Assembly: GCF_932526225.1 (NCBI RefSeq)
Contig: NC_064047.1
Span: 6,881,501-6,945,500 of the forward strand
Length of the DNA: 64,000 bases
DNA from: Nematostella vectensis
Taxonomy: Eukaryota; Cnidaria; Anthozoa; Actiniaria; Edwardsiidae
Direction of reading: 5' to 3'
The translations under genes were made by a program, and so were the position numbers. This document shows, piece after piece, positions 1 through 12,400 of the stretch (the first letter of the stretch is position 1; each line of letters opens with the position of its first letter). The notes under the pieces are model-generated. The model was not told the origin of the DNA. It searched no databases and saw nothing but the letters and a program-made list of their open reading frames with translations.

Positions 1-1135
1 TCTCTCCAATCCCAGTGTTGTATTTGGCCATCAGGGCCCACCACAGGTAAGTTGCACCACACCACCCCACAACTCCGGCACAATCCGTGACAAGCGTGTT
101 GGGGGGACGAGTAGCCCTTGTCGCACGTCTTGCAGAATTATGTGTGCCCCAAGACCCGGTGGACTTTTGTGACATAGTCGTAGTTGCCGGTCGCGTAGTA
201 TAGGTACAAACGGTGCACCACGTCCCGGACCTCCCCCGAGTAGACCACACTGTTAAAGTGTTCCCTCGACACCACGTTCAGTTGGATCCCTTGAGGGGCC
301 AAGTACGCCTGGAATTGAGCGATATCTTCCAAGTTGCACGCCCGTAGGGAAACCTAGCCGCGATGTGGAGCGCACGCGCACGCTCCGTCTGTATAGGGAA
401 GTTCCGGCTCCCACGTGTGGGCTCGTACATCTTTAGGTTCGCGAACAAAGGATCCTCCCTCAGGTGGGCCACCTCACCACAATGGCTCGCCCCGCGCACA
501 TCCCATCACGGTGTATGATACGCACCACCGAACGACAGTTTTACGCCAACGTTTCAAATCCACATTCGACATCGAAGTGCCCACTCAACGCGAACTCACG
601 GTGTGACTGGGCCACGCTGGCATCACCCCCACCACCCTGTAGGGATTACGGCGCATGAAGGGGAGGGCAATGGGATTCTCCAGCCTTTCGCCCACTAACG
701 TCAAACGGGCGTAGTCGTGAGGCGCCATTCCCTCCAACGTCTCGTCAAAAACATGCCCTAGCACGCCCTCCACATCGTCCAAAGCCTCTTGGAGGTACTT
801 CCGCTCCGGTAAATCCACTTTCACAACATAGTCCGAACAAGACATCCGCATTTTCTTCGACTTCCGTGAGGACGACGCACCCCCACCCCCGCCCACCTGA
901 GGCGCCGACGAGGCCATCGTGTCCAAATAGTGACCAAACAATCCATCCACCGAGTCAAACAACGGGCCCACCGTGCCGTTACCCAAAGGCCCAAAGGCGT
1001 CACTTCCCAAGACTCAGCGGCCTCTAAAGAAGTTCTTAGCGGTTCGTGGCGAGGTTCACGTTCCTCCAGATCTTGGAGGAACGCTTGCAACTCGTCTTGC
1101 CACTCCATCCCGCAAAACAATGCCCCAAGACCCAA
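1..1135 (-). pseudogene. Protein-primed family B DNA polymerase, N-terminal fragment, broken
   Basis: Reading down from about 1135, successive frames show the pattern I recognise from the N-terminal and exonuclease-proximal part of Polinton/adintovirus PolB. There is a helical segment followed by a conserved block naming a DYxRL and an IxLPF motif (about 640-760). A frame-shifted block follows (about 540-620), then a stretch at 140-330 leading into a Cys/His-rich region (about 1-137) with CxxC, HxC and CxxC spacing. The reading frame changes near 1010-1020, near 620-635, and again between about 550 and 330, and an in-frame TAA sits at 138-140. Homopolymer G and C runs lie at some breaks, so part may be assembly error. 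The polymerase core would lie outside the window. Inactive as written. Confidence 0.65.
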
Positions 1136-1204
1136 CGCAGTGCTTTAAAAGGAGACCCGACACCACCCAATGAGGCTGCCCCATTCTCCCGCGTTCACAC
1201 CGTC

Positions 1205-1648
1205 ATGGCGGCCGCTCCCGAGCACACGGACGCTAGCGAACACGGGGCTCTACTCCAAGAGATTAGCCAAGCCGCTTTGGACGGACAATCGATCCAAACG
1301 CGTCTCCAAAGAGCGTGCACCCTGACCTACCGGCTCGAAAGCGAGAACGCTTTCTTGATGGACACCCTCAACCTCCTCCGAGATACGTGGCACTGTTTTC
1401 CTCGTACTCTCCCCTCTTTGGACCCAACGACGGTCTTCACGCTCGCCCCCGCCCCCTTCTTATTTTCTCCTCCTAAAAACTCCATCACCTTTCAACTGGA
1501 ATTCAACCCAACGCCGAGCCTTCCTTAACGCTTGCAGCACCTTCGACGTGCTCCTCGACCAAAACGCCCCAAGGACCGTTTCCCTCAGTGAAGAAGGCAA
1601 AAAGGAAGAAGGGGAGGAAGACAGCCAAGAAGAGGAAAACACCGCCTA
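1205..1648 (+). CDS. Unknown ORF of the virus-like element, probably frameshifted
   Basis: The open frame starts at ATG 1205 (MAAAPEHTDASEHG) and runs 107 codons to 1528. From about 1490 a second frame looks more protein-like and ends at 1648 in a strongly acidic Glu/Asp/Lys tail, so one frameshift near 1490 is likely. The first 60 residues are predicted helical, with leucines and glutamates. It diverges from the polymerase, with about 70 bp between their starts, so it may share a two-way promoter with it. I do not recognise the family. It could be a small structural or regulatory protein of the element. Confidence 0.4.
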
Positions 1649-1905
1649 GGAAACATCCACAAACCCGTCAAAGCGTTATGGTAATTGCACCGTAGCACAC
1701 ACATTCCAACCTGTCCATCATCTGTCACCTCCCCCAAACCTGTCCCCGTAGACAGGTCCCCAAAATAACCCCCCCCCCCAAAAAAAAACAAAAAAAAAAC
1801 AATACAGAACACTCGCAAGCTAGCCTAATTCCTGTCACGTCCTGTCACTTCATCGATCGACCCCCGCCACCTGTCAACGATGCAAATTCAGCACACAACG
1901 CGTTA

Positions 1906-1929
1906 AATAAAATACAGTTCTCTTTTATT
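1906..1929. promoter_or_regulatory. Back-to-back poly(A) signals
   Basis: AATAAA on the plus strand (1906-1911) and its complement TTTATT (1924-1929) serve converging transcripts: the plus-strand ORF group to the left and the minus-strand RING gene to the right. Such tight convergence is typical of compact viral genomes. Confidence 0.55.
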
Positions 1930-1953
1930 TAAAACATGGTCTGTTTTATTTAT

Positions 1954-2325
1954 TTATCTTCTTCTCTGTCCCGTACTGAAATCAATGGTTCCGGTATCCT
2001 TGTGTGGCTGTTCCGAGACCATCCACTTCTCGATACCCCATCCATCTCGGTAGTTGGATACTCTTTCCATGAAGAAGTCCTCCCTGGTTATGGTGACCGT
2101 CGCCGCACCCACTTCTTCATCAGTAATGGTGACCGTAATCCTTCTTCTAGCCTGTGGTGGTGGCGGAAAAATTTCTTTCAGGCAATGTGGGCACGTGGCA
2201 TGGAGTCCTCTATAGCGTTGGTTTTTGTACCATTGGTCTAGACATTTATGGTGGGCTGCCTGTTTGCAGCACGACGTAAGCTCAACAAGCCCATTTTCAT
2301 CATCTTTGCAGATGATACATTCCAT
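1954..2325 (-). CDS. RING-finger protein of the virus-like element
   Basis: A 123-residue intact ORF begins MECIICKDDE. Cysteine and histidine spacing fits a RING domain across residues 3-50: CIIC, then CC, HHxC and CPHC. A proline run (PPPPQ) follows, then a basic/polar C-terminal tail. RING proteins usually bind two zinc ions and act as E3 ubiquitin ligases or assembly platforms. Many large DNA viruses and virus-like transposons carry them, often to alter host signalling, but the target here is unknown. The TTTATT at 1924-1929 just downstream would be its poly(A) signal. The ORF is undamaged although the neighbouring polymerase is broken. Confidence 0.65.
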   Translation of the reverse strand: MECIICKDDENGLVELTSCCKQAAHHKCLDQWYKNQRYRGLHATCPHCLKEIFPPPPQARRRITVTITDEEVGAATVTITREDFFMERVSNYRDGWGIEKWMVSEQPHKDTGTIDFSTGQRRR

Positions 2326-2600
2326 GTCCGTAGCTATTTTTTCAATTTATACACTATTTATTTTTTTAGTCTTGGGGTTTTGATTGTGAAACGGTCTGGC
2401 TCGTCACCGTCTTTGATAAACCTTCAAGTTCGCATTCCACACCCCCACTTTTTCCCACGAAGACCGGAGCTGTCACCCATGCAAATTAGTGCAACGATAA
2501 CCTGTCAACCTAAGACGTGGTAGAACAAAGAACATTACAAAACCGTCAACCCACCCCACGGAAGAACACACTCCGAGAAAACACGACACCAGGAAGCACC

Positions 2601-2909
2601 ATGAAACCGTACCGGGAACCTTACCTAGCCTGCTGGGATGTCGGCAACCAGCTGGAACGAGCCGCTCAAATTTTAAAAGAACGTCCCGTAGAAATTGCCC
2701 CGCGTGTTGACGGTCCCAACCCGCCAAGGCGAAAACAACACAAGGCTCCCAAAAAAAACCCTGTCAGAAGTCCGCCAAACCACCGTGCCCAGACCACAAA
2801 GAAAACCCCGACGAAAACAAGCCAAATAGACCCCACCACGACCACAAAAGAACTGTCCCCCCAAGCACCAATGAAAGCCCACCTCACGAAAACGCCTAAC
2901 CTCCGTTAA
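2601..2909 (+). CDS. Basic Pro/Lys/Thr-rich small protein, unknown
   Basis: The 102-residue frame starts at ATG 2601 (MKPYREPYLACWDVG). The first 35 residues are probably helical. The rest is disordered, very rich in Lys, Pro, Thr and Gln, and may bind DNA or be a spacer. The frame is open further upstream (to 2517), but the internal ATG is preceded by GCACC, as is the next ORF at 3022, which is why I chose it. I do not recognise the family. Low-complexity basic proteins are common in adeno- and adinto-like viruses as core or scaffold proteins, but nothing here proves that. Confidence 0.35.
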   Translation: MKPYREPYLACWDVGNQLERAAQILKERPVEIAPRVDGPNPPRRKQHKAPKKNPVRSPPNHRAQTTKKTPTKTSQIDPTTTTKELSPQAPMKAHLTKTPNLR

Positions 2910-3021
2910 AAATCACTCACCTTCAAAGGTATTCCATTTTACTTCGCACACCAACACGCCGGGTAAACCCCAGACCAGAGAAAGCACGGGAAAAAAAGGA
3001 AAAAACACAAGAGAGAGCACC

Positions 3022-3361
3022 ATGAGTGACACCCCTCAACACGATTACTTCATGCTGAAAATTGCTGTCCCGTGTGCCGTCCGTCAACTTTAAGCCACTC
3101 GACCGTTTTGAGAAGGCGCAAGGCCTTGAACGTTGTGCTATCGCGTTAGAACTCCGGGCACAAGAAATCCATTAAAAAGCCCGGAAACTGAGGCGCCTCG
3201 AAGAAGAAAAAAAGAAGACCAAGGCCATGACGAACCCTCCTCCACCTCCTCCATGGTAACCCTGATCACCATGCTTCCCCCGAAACAGCCGGCACGAATT
3301 ATCCTCAAGGAGCCAATTTTATCATGCTTTCTGGGTTAGCTCACCGTGATTGTTTAATAAA
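3022..3361 (+). pseudogene. Broken ORF at the end of the virus-like element
   Basis: A 23-residue frame (ATG 3022, stop 3091-3093) is followed in other frames by a charged, coiled-coil-like Arg/Glu/Leu segment (about 3094-3230) and a poly-proline run. It looks like one gene with several frame breaks. Its start context resembles that of the ORF at 2601, and the first residues also hint at similarity, so the two may be duplicates. AATAAA at 3356-3361 ends it. Confidence 0.3.
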
Positions 3362-4336
3362 CCTTTTTTTTTTATAAAAAAAAACGTCTGATTTTCAGTT
3401 AAGGCTTGTCCTTTCTTATATTTGTCAAGCATTTTGAGGTTAAAAATGTTCTTATCGATGTTCTTAAAATTTTAGTGCTTACAAAATATAGTACCCAATG
3501 AATTATTAGGATGAGAATTATACAAATGATCAATAGCAATATAATATTTAGGATCGTTATTAATGAACACAATTTAACACTGTATTTTTTAACTCATAAT
3601 AAAAATAAAATCCAATATTTTGGTGCTATCTGAGACCGGCATGTTTTAAAAATTTGGTAAATCTCAGGCTGAACGTTCTTATAAAAAAAAGGTTCTTATA
3701 AAAAAGGAGTAGAGCTCTAATCTCTAAAGAATTTAAAACTCACTTACCCTGGTTCCAGAGCCTCGAACGTCTCTCTATTTAGTGGCCAGCGAGGTTCAAG
3801 CGACGGCAAGCCTCACTCGGTACTTGTTCAATATATATATGGCTATATAAACGAATTTTCTAGGGCCAAAGAGCTCAAGATATGATGGCGATAAGAGCAT
3901 GCAAAGTAATAAAGAAAATAATTGAAAGAAAGGGAATAAAATAGCAAAATTTTAAATAAATCAATAAACGATTTTTGAACGAATGGGTTGTTCAACGAAG
4001 ACAGCTCCTAATGTTTATGTCCTTTGAAATTCGTCGGGTTTTTTTTTATCATTTTCTATTCTCAAGAGAAATAAAAATACAAGCAAAAGCAACACCAATG
4101 TGTGAATTATAGAGGAAGGAATCCTGACACGTACATTTATTCTTTTATTCATTTCCTATACAAAAATATTTATCGCACTATTTGTCATCTCTCAAGTTAG
4201 TAAACATCTCACTTATTTTCCTTTTTGCATAAATTAATTGCTACTGGCAATCGACCGTATCGAATAAGACGTTTCGTTTACAAAAACGTGACACATCATT
4301 TTGCTGTCCCCCAAACGTACAACGGACTCTGTGTTC
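3362..4336. other. AT-rich leader before the dystrophin-like gene
   Basis: No gene is seen. The stretch is AT-rich. A TATA-like CTATATAAAC at 3843-3852 is a possible core promoter about 490 bp before the start codon, but a chance match is quite possible here. The 5' UTR of the dystrophin-like gene should lie in this interval. Confidence 0.3.
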
Positions 4337-7300
4337 ATGTATTCTGCTCAAAATGTCGAGAGTTCGAAGCAAAATGCGACGCTAGCACGTCGTTATCTCA
4401 ATGGTAAGTCGAATGATATTACCGACTTTGGAAGTTTATAAAAGTTTTGAGATAAATATTCTACTTAAAAACGTTACAATCGAAGGCTTTACACTGCATT
4501 TCGTATTTGTCACTAAAAGTCTAGCATTCCCAATCGCCTCAAGTAACACCAAATAGGATGTCACAGCCTTTAACGGTTTTTTATGTGATAAATGACAAGA
4601 AGCTACCGAAAGCTCTAGACTTGTTTGGGTCGGTATAATCCATCTCGATTAATAACCTTAACAAATTCAACATGAAAGTTGATGACCCCTATCTTTGTCT
4701 GATAGCCCAAATATGTGTTAGCCTAAATATGTGTCGTTAGCCAAAATATGTGTTAGCCCAAATATGTGTTGTTAGCCTAAATATGTGTTGTTATTCTTCT
4801 GCACATTCCAACTTGATGTCTTTATCCGTTTTATAATCATTACCCACCAGGACTGGTAAGGCACAGATTTTATTGTTTATCCCGGTTGGTAAGTTAGTAG
4901 AGAGAGAATTATTTACAAAATCCATGACGTCTCTCACCCTTCCCCCCTCTCACACAAGCTGGTTTCATAATGTATTTAAATGTACTTTTAATTTTCTTTT
5001 ATGTGTAAATGTCCTTTCCATATATAGAAATTTGGCTTATATCATATTTTAAGGCATTTCTAAGCATTTTATCGAATCAATCTGGAAGCTTATGAAGTTA
5101 CCAATTTTAAGCAAAATGTAACTATCATGCAGTGTACAGCTATTTCAAAAAACGTTGTCAGTGCAAAAGCCGAATGACAAAAAATAGCAAATGGTAATTC
5201 TCAAACTAATCACTTTTTCTAGGTATAATTAGCCCTAAAGATTAGAGATAAGCAAACAGCTATTCGCATTTTCCTGCATAAGTTGGAAAAATGGTGAGTC
5301 ACAACGTATTTTCGGAAGGCAGCACTATGCAATCCGGCAATTAAAAATTTCCATTTGCACAAACACGAAACAACGTATTTTGAAATAGGTGTATTATACA
5401 CAAAGCTGACTGTACCTCAATAAGGTGTTGCGTTATCTTATAGTTACACAGAGGGAGGAAGTGCACAAGAAGGCCTTTACCAAATGGGTAAACTCCAGGC
5501 TCGCTCAGGTAAGAACTGCGCATTAAGGCCTTTACCAAATGGGTAAACTCCAGACTCGCTCAAGTAAGAAGTACACAAGAAGGCCTTTACCAAATGGGTA
5601 AACTCCAGACTCGCTCAAGTAAGAAGTACACAAGAAGGCCTTTACCAAATGGGTAAACTCCAGGCTCGCTCAAGTAAGAAATGCACAAAAAGGCCTTTAC
5701 CAAATGGGTAAACTCCAGGCTCGCTCAGGTAAGAACTGCGCATTAAGGCCTTTACCAAATGGGTAAACTCCAGACTCGCTCAGGTAAGAAGTACACAAGA
5801 AGGCCTTTACCAAATGGGTAAACTCCAGGCTCGCTCAGGTAAGAACTGCGCATTAAGGCCTTTACCAAATGGGTAAACTCCAGACTCGCTCAAGTAAGAA
5901 GTACACAAGAAGGCCTTTACCAAATGGGTAAACTCCAGGCTCGCTCAGGTAAGAAGTGCACAAGAAGGCCTTTACCAAATGGGTAAACTCCAGGCTCGCT
6001 CAAGTAAGAATTGCACATTAAGGCCTTTACCAAATGGGTAAACTCCAGGCTCGCTCAGGTAAGAAGTACACATTAAGGCCTTTACCAAATGGGTAAACTC
6101 CAGGCTCGCTCAGGTAAGAAGTGCACAAGAAGGCCTTTACCAAATGGGTCAACTCCAGGCTCGCTCAGTTAAGAAGTACACAAGAAGGCCTTTACCAAAT
6201 GGGTAAACTCCAGGCTCGCTCAGGTAAGAAGTACACAAGAAGGCCTTTACCTAATGGGTCAACACCAGGCTCGCTCAGGTAAGAAGTGCAAAGAAGGCCT
6301 TTACCAAATGGGTAAACTCCAGGCTCGCTCAGGTAAGAAGTGCACAAGAAGGCCTTTACCAAATGGGTAAACTCCAGGCTCGCTCAAGTAAGAAGTGCAC
6401 AAGAAGGCCTTTACCAAATGGGTAAACTCCAGGCTCGCTCAGGTAAGAAGTACACAAGAAGGCCTTTACCAAATGGGTAAACTCCAGGCTCGGTCAGGTA
6501 AGAAGTACACAAGAAGGCCTTTACCAAATGGGTAAACTCCAGGCTCGCTCAGGTAAGAAGTACACAAGAAGGCCTTTACCAAATGGGTAAACTCCAGGCT
6601 CGCTCAAGTAAGAAGTACACAAGAAGGCCTTTACCAAATGGGTCAACACCAGGCTCGCTCAGGTAAGAAGTGCAAAGAAGGCCTTTACCAAATGGGTAAA
6701 CTCCAGGCTCGCTCAGGTAAGAAGTGCAAAGAAGGCCTTTACCTAATGGGTCAACACCAGGCTCGCTCAGGTAAGAAGTGCACAAGAAGGCCTTTACCAA
6801 ATGGGTAAACTCCAGGCTCGCTCAAGTAAGAATTGCACATTAAGGCCTTTACCAAATGGGTAAACTCCAGGCTCGCTCAGGTAAGAAGTACACAAGAAGG
6901 CCTTTACCAAATGGGTAAACTCCAGGCTCGCTCAAGTAAGAAGTACACAAGAAGGCCTTTACCAAATGGGTCAACACCAGGCTCGCTCAGGTAAGAAGTA
7001 CACAAAAAGGCCTTTACCAAATGGGTAAACTCCAGGCTCGCTCAGGTAAGAAGTGCACAAAAAGGCCTTTACCAAATGGGTCAACACCAGGCTCGCTCAG
7101 GTAAGAAGTGCGCATTAAGGCCTTTACCGAATGGGTCAACACCAGGCTCGCTCAGGTAAGAAGTGCACAAAAAGGCCTTTACCAAATGGGTAAACTCCAG
7201 GCACGCTCAGCTAAGAAGTGCGCATTAAGGCCTTTACCGAATGGGTAAACTCCAGGCTCGCTCAGGTAAGAAGTGCACAAAAAGGCCTTTACCTAATGGG

Positions 7301-9374
7301 TCAACACCAGGCTCGCTTAGGTAAGAAGTGCGCATTAAGGCCTTTACCAAATGGGTAAACTCCAGGCTCGCTCAAGTAAGAAGTACACAAGAAGGCCTTT
7401 ACCAAATGGGTAAACTCCAGGCTCGCTCAGGTAAGAAGTTCACAAGAAGGCCTTTACCAAATGGGTAAACTCCAGGCTCGCTCAAGTAAGAAGTACACAA
7501 GAAGGCCTTTACCAAATGGGTAAACTCCAGGCTCGCTCAGGTAAGAAGTTCACAAGAAGGCCTTTACCAAATGGGTAAACTCCAGGCTCCTCAAGTAAGA
7601 AGTACACAAGAAGGCCTTTACCAAATGGGTAAACTTCAGGCTCGCTCAAGGAAGAAGTGCAAAGAAGGCCTTTACCAAATGGGTAAACTCCAGGCTCGCT
7701 CAGGTAAGAAGTACAAAGAAGGCCTTTACCAAATGGGTAAACTCCAGGCTCGCTCAAGTAAGAAGTACACAAGAAGGCCTTTACCAAATGGGTAAACTCC
7801 AGGCTCGCTCAGGTAAGAAGTGCAAAGAAGGCCTTTACCAAATGGGTAAACTCCAGGCTCGCTCAAGTAAGAAGTACACAAGAAGGCCTTTACCAAATGG
7901 GTAAACTCCAGGCTCGCTCAAGTAAGAAGTACACAAGAAGGCCTTTACCAAATGGGTAAACTCCAGGCTCGCTCAGGTAAGAAGTACACAAGAAGGCCTT
8001 TACCAAATGGGTAAACTCCAGGCTCGCTCAGGTAAGAAGTGCACAACAAGGCCTTTACCAAATGGGTAAACTCCAGGCTCGCTCAAGTAAGAAGTACACA
8101 AGAAGGCCTTTACCAAATGGGTAAACTCCAGGCTCGCTCAGGTAAGAAGTACACAAGAAGGCCTTTATCAAATGGGTAAACTCCAGGCTCGGTCAGGTAA
8201 GAAGTGCACAAAAAGGCCTTTATCAAATGGGTAAACTCCAGGCTCGCTCAAGTAAGAATTGCATAAGAAGGCCTTTACCAAATGGGTAAACTCCAGGCTC
8301 GCTCAGGTAAGAAGTGCACAAAAAGGCCTTTACCAAATGGGTAAACTCCAGGCTCGCTCAGGTAAGAATTGCACAAAAAGGCCTTTACCGAATGGATCAA
8401 CACCAGGCTCGCTCAGGTAAGAAGTGCACATTAAGGCCTTTACCAAATGGGTAAACTCCAGGCTCGCACAGGTAAGAAGTACACGAGAAGGCTTTCACCA
8501 AATGTCTAACCAAACTTGAACCTAATTCAGTTGAACCTATTGTTTTAGATATAGATTTATGTAGGTAGGTACAACGTTTGCCATGAATTGGTTCTTTTGT
8601 TATGAGACAATAATGAAATCTCAACAATCAGTGCCAATGAATTATTACGTGCAAATTTAAAAAAAGTATGGAATAAATTAGTTTAAAAAAAGTATCTTCT
8701 CCTGAACAAAAGGTCCAACGTATGCCGCCACTTGAAATAAGCTCGACACGAACCTGTTATATTGAATTGATTCGGTTTAAGTTTGGTTCGACGTATGCCA
8801 TAAGAATTTAAGCCTAAGAGAGGATTATAAGCTGACTGGACTAGGATCCGAAGTCGAAATGATTGACAGGTTGTAAGATTCCATGCCGAAATGATTGACA
8901 GGCTGTAAGTTTCCAAGTCGAAATGATTGACAGTTCATACTTTACTATTCCAGGCAGATCCACCTATCGAAATTAAGAATCTGGATCGGGATTTCTGTGA
9001 TGGCATAGCGCTCCTAAGTTTGCTGGAAGTTCTTCTCGATATTCGCACGGTATGTCAGACTGTCCTTCCATCATCCGTTCCTTTCATCCGTCTGCCTCTG
9101 CCTTCCAACATCTCCTAGCTGGCCCCTCTTATATAAAGTGCAATCATATTTTACATACTCTTAGCTTAGTATAATTCATTGCAGTAATTCTCCTATATCA
9201 ATTAATTTTTTTTTAAATAAATTCTTACATAGCTATAGCTGGACAGCCTTCAGTAGAGGGTGATTAACTCGTACTTTTATTGTTATGTTACCTAGCAACG
9301 AGACGCAGGAAAAACAAGGGTCCATAGGCTGAACAATGTACAGCGTGCTCTACAGATCTGCAGCGAACACGGGG

Positions 9375-9447
<73 letters not shown>

Positions 9448-12400
9448 GCCACTAACTGCTTTTGGGTTACATAGGCGCAGAGGCTAACGGTTTTTTAACT
9501 TTTAAATGTGTGACTGCCTTATTACATTTAATTTTTGCGTCACTTTAATTCCGCGATTTTCGCGATTTTAAAAGATTCGCGAAAATAAAGTTAAGCGAAA
9601 ATTAAGTGTCGTGAAAATTAGGATGCACGAAATTTAAGTGAGTTCAAAAGAAGCCTTTGGGGGAATATTGGCCGTTTAGTAAGCTGTATGGAAACACCTT
9701 GTCTATTTAGTCATCTAATGTACATATAGTACGGTAAGGGGTTGAGTTGGACTTGTATCTATAGATTTTTATGAAAACATATTTTTATGAAACCCACGCA
9801 TCTTTTTGTTACAAATGGTTTCAGTTTTGATTATTACAGCACATTTTAATTCCACTTGTTTTGCTTGATTTTATTATCCCAAAATCGCGAAAATAAAGTG
9901 ATCTGTTTTTTACGAAAAAAGGAAAATCGCAAAAATAAAATTTTGACGTCGCGACAATAAAGTGTAATAAGGTAGTCCAAAGTTAGCTACTAAACACACA
10001 TACATTTATCTAGAATAAATATCAGCACGTCTCGGCGAGGGGAAATGATAAACAAACGTTATGCAACTCCTGCATAAATAAATATAATAAATATAAATAA
10101 TAACAACAACGATAACAATAACGATAACGATAACAATATTGGTTTCATTAAAAAAGTCATTGCGCCTAAACAGCGAATTGCGATTAGTATTTACAATATA
10201 TCTAATAAAAAAAACTTACTTTTACGTTTACATTTACATTTGGTGGGAAATGGGCCTTACAAGTCATTGCTAGCTACCTACGCTAAAAGAAACTGGCTAT
10301 CTAAGTTAAAACTTGTGTGCGCTAGAACACATATAGGGTAAAAAGCTTTTTTCGAAACGTTCAGTTTTACATTTGAAAAGTGTAGGGCGATTAGAGAATC
10401 TGAGGGTGCGGCCGTGCGCGCTTATTCTAGAGGGTGGGATTAAGTGGCTGAGACGCGACGCTATCAGTTTCTCAAAAGTTCTTTGGGATAACGCGCCTGG
10501 AGTAAAGCGTAGTTGTTCCAAGAGAATTAACAGCATCATTGTAGCTCATTGTTGGCTCTATTATCTTAAAAACGCGCCTCAAGGACACCCTGGACACCCT
10601 CAAGTCTGTTTGACAGATGGGTTGCAGGGGCGTACGCAGGATTTTAACAAGTTGCAGTCAAAGCATTCAGAAGCTGAATAAAGGCGTGGCCCCTTATCCC
10701 GCATCCCCGTGAAGAATTCATAACTCCCGCTTTTGGGTTTGAAATTGGCGTCAATGCGTCAGACTTTTGAGAATATTACACGATCCTCTGTCATCCTCGA
10801 TCTGAAATAGGACTTCATTCGTCGCGTGGCCCTGAATGAGTAAGCATTTGATTATTTCCCCTCTTAATGCAAATAAGATAGCCAAATTCTTTTGCAGTCC
10901 AGTGACTGCAGGCCTATAGGCTGCGTACGCCCCTGGGTTGTGAGTGAAGAATGCCACAAGGGGCAACAATATTCTAGAACCGACTTTATTAACGCGATGT
11001 GCACCGTCAGTAGATCTTTCGCCGGTACCCCACTTCGTTCAAGGACCCGAAAAATATGGGGGCGCTTAGCTGCTTTGGATATCATTTCATCGACATGGAG
11101 ATCCCACTTGAGGTTGTTAGACAGGGTAACTCCGAGTACTTTATGAGATTCCACATTTTCCAGATCACAATTGTTCACGACTAGGGCGATGGGTGGGTTT
11201 GCAATCTTTCTCCCGAACTGTACACAAAGTACCTTGCGTTTTATAGGATTCAAGCTCATGTTATTACTCGATGTCCATTCCGCAATCGCATCCACCTCCG
11301 TTTGTATGATTGATGAGGTGCCGTGCGCTTGAACAATTTCTGAGATGGTCATATCATCAACATACTTCCAATAGGAGCAGGGTGGAGATACGAGCTTTAG
11401 GTCGTTTATCATGATAACAAAGAGAATTGGCCCGAGTTTTGTTCCTTGGGGGACGCCTGCATTCACGGGAAGCCACTGGGACACATGCTGACTAAGCTTG
11501 ACGCATTGCCCCCTGTTGGAAATAAAACCGCTAATCCACGGTACTATGGAGAGGCGGACACCAAGATCGATGAGCGTTTTGACCACAATCGTATGGTCTA
11601 TCCCATCAAAGGCTTTGCTGAAATCTAGGAAGCAAGCTCTCAGGTACACGCCCGGATTGTCAAGTTGTGAAAGCCAATTGTGGATGAGGTCAAGTAGACA
11701 GAAAGTAGTGGAGGATCCCTTTAGGCTTCCAAACTGTCGCGTGTCAAGGTGTTCGCCTACATCCTCGATCAACCAATTGACCACAAAATATTCTAAGGTC
11801 TTACACAGAATAGGTGACAGGGATATGGGGCGAGTATCGTTCTCGCTCTTGGGCTGCTTTACTTTAGGGATTGGCCTGATAGTAGAACCCTTCCAAATGG
11901 TGGGCAACTCACCCGAGCAGAAAGACCTGTTGAATATTTCGGTTACAGGTTGGGCCAGCTCATATGAAAATTCCTTAATTATCCTCGCTGGGATGTTGTC
12001 GGGACCCATCGCCTTGGTGGTTTGGACGTTGAGGAGTTTCTTTCTTACTACGTGCATCTGCACAATTGGTGTCGGCTCTGCAGATGGCAGGTAGGAAGGG
12101 AGGGCTGAAAGGTTCAGTGGTGCAATGTCTTCAGCAACAGTCGCTAAGTACCGGTTAAGAGTCACCGAGCTCAGATTCAGAGAGGACAGATCCATCGCGG
12201 GTAATGGTGAACTGGGATTGGTCATTGGAGCGCCCGGACAATGTATTCACTGTGCGCCACCATTCGCGGACATCGCCTGGTTGTGTGTGTTCGGCTTTCT
12301 TTGCGTAGAAATTACTTTTCCTAGATTTGATTTCCATCTAAACCTAACGTCTGTATTCGCGCCATGACTGGGTATCACCATAATGGAAGGCATGCTGACG

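Larger units (their letters stand above)
1..3361. mobile_element. Decayed Polinton/adintovirus-like insertion (partial)
   Basis: This block is GC-rich and closely packed with short intronless ORFs on both strands, unlike the AT-rich, intron-rich DNA that follows. It contains a family B polymerase N-terminus of the protein-primed type (minus strand), a RING-finger ORF (minus) and small proline- and lysine-rich ORFs (plus). Back-to-back poly(A) signals sit at 1906-1911 (plus) and 1924-1929 (minus), and a last AATAAA at 3356-3361. Composition changes sharply just after that. No integrase, capsid or terminal inverted repeat is visible, because the element runs off the left edge. Polinton/Maverick versus adintovirus cannot be settled from this piece. 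Confidence 0.6.

Noticed and set aside
3829-3852. Firm promoter call for the dystrophin-like gene at CTATATAAAC
   Set aside because: AT-rich context makes TATA matches common; mentioned only as a possibility.
6576-7795. Repetitive 74-92 codon ORFs on both strands
   Set aside because: Readings of the 55-bp exon-derived array in wrong frames or strand.
5460-8510. CRISPR array
   Set aside because: Units are directly tandem with no unique spacers, lie in an animal intron, and no cas genes are present.
11446-12094. Plus-strand ORFs of 60 and 198 codons
   Set aside because: Shadows of the minus-strand reverse transcriptase frame.
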